A program made the translations under genes and the position numbers. Of a stretch of 22,318 nucleotides of DNA, positions 18,218 to 22,318 are shown one piece after another; positions within the stretch are counted from its first letter, which is position 1; each line of letters begins with the position of its first letter. The stretch comes from Pleurotus ostreatus/Saccharomyces cerevisiae fusant. Lineage: Eukaryota; Opisthokonta. The notes below the pieces were generated by a model, which saw nothing but the letters and a program-made list of their open reading frames with translations, had not been told where the DNA came from and made no database searches. Location of the stretch: NCBI GenBank assembly GCA_024196135.1, contig JAMQCK010000459.1, positions 1 to 22,318 on the forward strand. The letters are read 5' to 3'.

Positions 18218-18263
18218 CGGCCGTTGCCGAACCATCGTGGTACGCACGTGACTATATGTTGAA
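18218..18263 (-). repeat. CACGTG repeat, copy 3
   Basis: On the minus strand: TTCAACAT (18263-18256), five bases, CACGTG (18250-18245), 15 bases, CGGCAACGGCCG (18229-18218). Order and words are the same as copy 2. It lies about 440 bp behind the F-box gene 1 stop, in that gene's orientation. Confidence 0.7.
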
Positions 18264-18378
18264 TTTCGCTGTCGCGAGCAGCGTAACTGCGGCATTCCAG
18301 AAGCGAGTATTGTGGTCAAATGTTGAGCCTCACTAAGCCCGAGGTACCCGTTCTCGCAAAGCCTCTACGTGTAGGGTG

Positions 18379-18566
18379 GGTATATGCGCGCCTGAGCTGA
18401 GCTAATGCCTTCTAGTGACCGAAGTACTCAGCGAACATATTGTATGTTATTCCTCAGGCCCTATATTTGGCAGATGAGTAGCTTCAGGCTCATAATGCCA
18501 TGAAGATGGAAGCAAAAAGGCAAGAGGGATTTTGTGGCTGTACAGACCTCGCTCGCGAATCTCCGA
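18379..18566 (+). repeat. Diverged ~190-bp repeat, copy B
   Basis: Plus-strand counterpart of copy A (12900-12703). Shared blocks include the 14-mer at 18457-18470, TTTGTGGCT at 18531-18539 and the 12-mer CGCTCGCGAATC at 18550-18561. Ten bases separate the last two here, while they are adjacent in copy A. No coding capacity is evident. Confidence 0.72.
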
Positions 18567-18704
18567 CACTCAGTCGTTCGGCGTCACGCTCGACTTCGTT
18601 GAAGAGAAGACAGCACGCAGACTTGATATTCGCATTACTGAAATGAGAACTCATCTGATATATGCGTCCGTATAGTACACTTCCAGGCAATTTTAGGACC
18701 AAAC

Positions 18705-20381
18705 TCACTTGAGCTTCTCGTACGAAGGCTTCTTCACAGGTACACGGGGTGGGAAACGGCGGTTCGCAGTGTACGCATCGACCAGGTCCTCAACAGTCGG
18801 CAGGAACGCCATCACCTCGTCCGCAGTGACCGCGGACTCGAGGTCCAGCGTCGACGACAACGAGAGGGCGAGCAATGTGCCGCCACGGCGGATGGACCGC
18901 TTCTCGATCACGCTATGCAGCGACGAGCGTATTTCCTCCCCGAACGGCTGCTTCTCCACGACGGTGAGCGCTATATGCGCAAGGCGCGGCGCGCGCAGCG
19001 TCTCGGCCGCGCCGATCGGGAGGAGCGCCTTGATGGTGCTGTGCGTAAGAGGGGTCGCGGGCGAAGCCGCATTTATGCCAGGCATCACGAGCCCGGCGTC
19101 TGTCGTGTCCTTGATTTCGAGGAATTCGAGCTCGGGCAGACTATCGAGCAGGTCCTCGAGCACCGGCGGCTCGACGTGGACGTATGCAAAGGACAGAGAG
19201 CGCAGACGTGCGCCGGAGCGGCGCAAGCACTCCTTGAAAGACTCGGCATACGGTACGTCCCACCCGCGCCAAGCTTGCCCAACATGAAAGCCACCGAAGG
19301 ATACTGAGGAGAGCCGGGGCGCATTAAGGTACGTGAAGACGCTGGCGTCCGCGCGCACCGTGCTCTTGGTGCGCAGTTGCACCTCCCGAAGGCAGGGATG
19401 GTGTACCACGGTGTCGATGGTGACATTGGGTGGCAACGTGGGCGCCTGCCTCTCGACAGAGAGGAAGGTCAGCGCCTGACAGAGCTTCAGACACATAATC
19501 AGGTCCGGCGTCTGCAGGACCTTGGGCAGGGTGAGCGACGTGAGCTGTTGCCACGGTAGCGAGACGCCTATATGCGGTCCGTTGTACACGCGCAGCGCAG
19601 ACAGGCCGTCCAGCTTGAGGCGCAGCGGCGCGGGGCCGATCCTGACAAGCTGCAGAGCGCGCAGCTTCTCGAGCTTTCCCTGCACCTTCGCGTCGTTCAG
19701 CGCCTCGAACATCGCCTCATGCTCCGCCGACACCTCCTGCCACCGGGGCGCCGCCTCGAGGAGGTAGCGGATGGGCTCGGGCTCCGCGAAGCTGCCGACG
19801 TGCAGCCGGAGGGGCGCGCCCTGCGAGTGGCGCAGATGACGCTGCACGCCGGCGTCGATCAGTTTGCGCATGTATTCCTTGTCGTATGGGGTGACCGGCG
19901 GGGGGAGGTGGACGCGGTGGATGCTGATGGATGCCCAGAGCGCGCCACTTGACAAGACACGCTGCCGCCAGCGCGTGCAGACGTGGGCGAGCTGGGTAGT
20001 AACCGAGTGCATCCCGTGGAAGGAGTACGCGTTCTCGCCCTCGGTGATCGCGAGGGCGAATATATCGTCGAGAATCTCGTAGGGCAGGCGGTGGACGGGG
20101 GAGTCGACGGAGCGGATGCGGCGGAGGTAGTCTTGCGTAGCTGTCAGCTGACGTCGGAGGTCGCGAAGGAGTTTCTCGGTTCTGAAGACTTGTTCTTGGA
20201 GATCGCGTTCGGCGCGCTCGTTCTTGAGGACTTCTTTGTCGATATCAGGCAAAGGGTCGACGGAGAGACCGCGGAGACGCTCTAGGACATCTTCGTTGTA
20301 TCGCCGGCTAAAAGAAAGACTGGCATGACAGTTGTCGCAGAGGGTGATGATTGAAGACTGCATCTCGCCGCCAGATTTCAT
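18705..20381 (-). CDS. F-box/leucine-rich-repeat-like protein 1
   Basis: A predicted substrate adaptor for SCF ubiquitin ligases, 558 residues from the ATG at 20381 (another ATG at 20363 is possible). The layout is typical of the large Agaricomycete F-box family. It has a short N-terminal CxxC (CDNCHASLSF), a charged coiled coil (about 45-92), then an F-box of about 45 residues starting VHRLPYEILDDIFALAI and including VCTRWRQRVLSSGALWASI. A long region with LRR-like strands follows (LRALQLVRIG, LTSLTLPKV, LRSLSFAYVHVE, LEFLEIKD). The body is one exon, unlike the intron-rich neighbours. The stop AAG-TGA overlaps a perfect GTGAGT donor at 18708; splicing to the CAG at 18657-18655 would give AAA-TGA and the same C-terminus. 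Upstream coding-like sequence near 20480-20570 could be an extra 5' exon, unresolved. Confidence 0.85.
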   Translation of the reverse strand: MKSGGEMQSSIITLCDNCHASLSFSRRYNEDVLERLRGLSVDPLPDIDKEVLKNERAERDLQEQVFRTEKLLRDLRRQLTATQDYLRRIRSVDSPVHRLPYEILDDIFALAITEGENAYSFHGMHSVTTQLAHVCTRWRQRVLSSGALWASISIHRVHLPPPVTPYDKEYMRKLIDAGVQRHLRHSQGAPLRLHVGSFAEPEPIRYLLEAAPRWQEVSAEHEAMFEALNDAKVQGKLEKLRALQLVRIGPAPLRLKLDGLSALRVYNGPHIGVSLPWQQLTSLTLPKVLQTPDLIMCLKLCQALTFLSVERQAPTLPPNVTIDTVVHHPCLREVQLRTKSTVRADASVFTYLNAPRLSSVSFGGFHVGQAWRGWDVPYAESFKECLRRSGARLRSLSFAYVHVEPPVLEDLLDSLPELEFLEIKDTTDAGLVMPGINAASPATPLTHSTIKALLPIGAAETLRAPRLAHIALTVVEKQPFGEEIRSSLHSVIEKRSIRRGGTLLALSLSSTLDLESAVTADEVMAFLPTVEDLVDAYTANRRFPPRVPVKKPSYEKLK

Positions 20382-20955
20382 TTGTCGAGTGGCGCACAAG
20401 TCGAATTTGCGCCCGTACGATAGCTACAGACTTGTTCAGGTCATGATGATAGTGAGCGAGATTCGGAACTCACAGGTAGCGGGGATTCAGGAACTCTCGC
20501 TTGACAGAGACGAGAAACGACGACAGCTGATGGTGGTCGGTGTCAAGACCTTCGAAGCGTGACAGCCGAACAATTACAATGTGACGGCGAGCTTGTCACG
20601 CGCGAGTCCTTTCGGGGATTGCCGTTTTCAGCTTGCGCGCCCGCCGCTTGCCGGTGCTTGAGCAATCAGGAACTTCTCAAAGAACTGTCTGACCTTAGGC
20701 GGGGAGTTATCAGTGCTTGGGGTCATGGATGGGCTCCCGAGAAGGGCTACTCCCCGACCTCTCTTGGGTACACGCCGATACCCGGCGCCTTCGCTTTCAT
20801 AACGCAAGGCCTCAAACATGTCATTGCACGCCGTCTCAAAAAGCAGACTATTATATGAGCTCTCGTCGTAGTCAAAGGCGCTCAAGGAGGCGCCGAGTAT
20901 CGGCGAGCAACAAGTCAGAATAGTTGAATTCGAAGTTTGTTCAGGACAGGGGTAA
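20382..20955. other. Region between the two F-box genes
   Basis: Minus-strand coding-like pieces are visible. One is SRFEGLDTDHHQLSSF...VKREFLNPRYL, ending at a good donor GTGAGT just upstream of F-box gene 1. The other is a frame at about 20950-20628 that contains FDYDESSYNSLLFETACND and PPKVRQFFEKFLIAQA before a stop. Neither is recognised, and phases to the F-box genes do not match. They may be exons of a small gene or a 5' exon of F-box gene 1. Confidence 0.25.
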
Positions 20956-22318
20956 TTACGAGGAAACAAGGTCAAAGTTGTAAGGTGGAGGGCGTATATG
21001 TACATTGACCAGTTGCTCAAGAGCTACCAGCATGCTACTCGCCGCCTCCGTCGCTTGCCTCATGTCAGTGCCTGACAATGTGACGGAGCACAAACTTCCT
21101 CCCCGACGAGCAGATCGGTGGGCGGCCACCGCCACCAAGAGAGACAAGAACTCAATCTCCATGACGCGGAGAGAGGTGAAGGTCAGGTGCGCTAGACGCG
21201 GTACGACCTGGTCCTTCCCCATCCACAGAAGACAGCTCACAGCGCTCCGCGTGGGTAGCGGCTCGAGGGCGTCGACGTTGTCGCAAACTTCAAGATCCTC
21301 CAGTTCTGGCATGCTGCTTAGCATAATCTCGACCTCGCCGTCGTCCACGTAGACATACTGCAGAATGAGCGAGCGAATGCGGGCTTCGGAACGCTGCAAG
21401 CATGTGCTGAACGCAGTAACGTCGCTCGGGTACAAGTCCCATTGTCGGATATAGTGATGGCCATATAGTTCGACGGCTGACAGGTTCGGTGTCGTTAAGT
21501 AGGTGAAGAGGGATTTATCTTCGACCGGCAAGTTGCCCATCGATCGCAGTCGCAGGCGACGAAGACACGCATGCGTGAGATCAGCCTCGTTATGAGCTTC
21601 CTCCTCTTCATGTGGCCACAGACTCTCGACCGAGAGCGATACAAGGGAGGTGCACTTCTGCAAGCAGAGAATGACTTCGGAGGTGCTCACTGCGCTCGTG
21701 AGCGTCAAGGCCGCGAGCTGATGCCATGGCAAGACAACATCAGCAAGGGGACCGCTGTACTCGCGTAGAGAAGCGACCTTCTCCAGCTGAAGCGTATGCC
21801 CGCCTGTACGTGCGAGCTTCAGCGACGCCATGATATGGAGCTGGTCCAGATGGTCTGCGCTCGACAGCCATTCCAAGACCGCGGAATGGTCAATGGAGCA
21901 GTCCCTCCAGCGCCACGCCTGCGACAGGAGCAGGTCAACGTTGTTGGGGCCGACGTAGCGCCCAAGTTGCAGCTTCAGAGGTTCGAGCGCGGATTTTCGA
22001 AGATGTAATTCCAGGCCCACACCGATACGGTCATCGATGCGTGAGTCTGGATCGAGCTCGGGAAGCTCAGGCCGCCGTAGAGTGATGGAGGCCCAGTATG
22101 CACCCTTGGAGTTGATAAGTCCTCTCCAGCGCAGACAGACCTGAGAAAGGGTAGAAGGGACGGATTGAAAATCGTGCAACGAGTACTCCCCGTCGACAAC
22201 GAGGGAGAAGACCTCGTGCAATATCTCGTTCGGGAGGCGGCGCACGGGGGCTCGCGTCGACCGTAAGCGGGATATGTACGTATTCAGAAATGACATATTC
22301 TTGTTGAGAACCTTGAGC
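20956..22318 (-). CDS. F-box/leucine-rich-repeat-like protein 2, 5' end missing
   Basis: A paralogue of F-box protein 1, running off the window end; about 453 residues are present. The frame is open to the edge (LKVLNKNMSFLNTY), corresponding to the end of the coiled coil in protein 1, so the ATG at 22296 is probably internal. The F-box reads VRRLPNEILHEVFSLVV and VCLRWRGLINSKGAYWASI. The LRR-like body follows protein 1 closely: LREYSGPLADVVLPWHQLAA against LRVYNGPHIGVSLPWQQLTS, and CLQKCTSLVSLSVE against CLKLCQALTFLSVE. It ends NFDLVSS at TAA 20956-20958. It has no intron in the visible part. Likely an SCF adaptor with an unknown target; tandem duplication with protein 1 is inferred from order, strand and similarity. 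Confidence 0.86.
   Translation of the reverse strand, partial: LKVLNKNMSFLNTYISRLRSTRAPVRRLPNEILHEVFSLVVDGEYSLHDFQSVPSTLSQVCLRWRGLINSKGAYWASITLRRPELPELDPDSRIDDRIGVGLELHLRKSALEPLKLQLGRYVGPNNVDLLLSQAWRWRDCSIDHSAVLEWLSSADHLDQLHIMASLKLARTGGHTLQLEKVASLREYSGPLADVVLPWHQLAALTLTSAVSTSEVILCLQKCTSLVSLSVESLWPHEEEEAHNEADLTHACLRRLRLRSMGNLPVEDKSLFTYLTTPNLSAVELYGHHYIRQWDLYPSDVTAFSTCLQRSEARIRSLILQYVYVDDGEVEIMLSSMPELEDLEVCDNVDALEPLPTRSAVSCLLWMGKDQVVPRLAHLTFTSLRVMEIEFLSLLVAVAAHRSARRGGSLCSVTLSGTDMRQATEAASSMLVALEQLVNVHIRPPPYNFDLVSS

Larger units (their letters stand above)
17738..18704. other. Intergenic region between SDR2 and F-box gene 1
   Basis: Nearly 1 kb without a recognisable gene. It must contain the SDR2 promoter at its left. 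It holds CACGTG repeat copy 3 and repeat copy B. Remaining open frames lack codon bias. Confidence 0.55.

Noticed and set aside
18709..19287. 192-residue plus-strand open frame
   Set aside because: Antisense to F-box gene 1, which has clear domain motifs on the minus strand.

Overview
The window looks like nuclear DNA of a filamentous basidiomycete, most likely an Agaricomycete. The coding genes are cut by many short introns (mostly 47-62 nt) with GTGAGT, GTGCGT or GTACGT-type donors and often a CTGAC-like branch site. The protein families also fit: a CaMKI-like kinase with a proline-rich N-lobe insert, coiled-coil/F-box leucine-rich paralogues and an HMG-box regulator. The organism assignment rests on gene style, not on a marker search.

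Layout, left to right: a 5' part of ribosomal protein eL8 (minus, cut by the window start); an NAD(P) short-chain dehydrogenase, SDR1 (plus, 9 exons); an HMG-box transcription factor (minus, 3 exons); a 1.8 kb stretch with a small plus-strand ORF, coding-like fragments on the minus strand and two minisatellites; an EXPERA/emopamil-binding-type membrane protein (minus, 8 exons including 16-nt and 9-nt exons); an unrecognised disordered-protein gene (minus) that collides with the EXPERA start; a flavin-containing monooxygenase (plus, 4 exons); an NmrA-like NAD(P)-binding protein with a probable one-base frameshift in its last exon (plus); a 1.5 kb repeat-containing gap; a Ca2+/calmodulin-dependent kinase (plus, 8 exons); a third minisatellite; SDR2 (minus, 10 exons), a paralogue of SDR1; and two tandem F-box paralogues (minus), the second cut by the window end.

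Together: four NAD(P)/FAD proteins (SDR1, FMO, NmrA-like, SDR2) lie within 17 kb, but they are interrupted by signalling and housekeeping genes. No backbone enzyme of a secondary-metabolite cluster is visible, so joint function is only a possibility. SDR1 and SDR2 share exactly matching exon lengths and phases, which confirms both gene models.

Non-coding DNA is the least ordinary part. One ~190-bp diverged repeat occurs twice in opposite orientation. A ~45-60-bp repeat centred on CACGTG occurs three times, twice just behind stop codons. There is a pair of perfect 15-bp palindromes in a divergent promoter. Three minisatellites have periods of 20, 24 and 26 bp. Intron 1 of eL8 holds a strong hairpin and C/D-snoRNA-like boxes. 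I see no tRNA, rRNA, CRISPR array or intact transposase.
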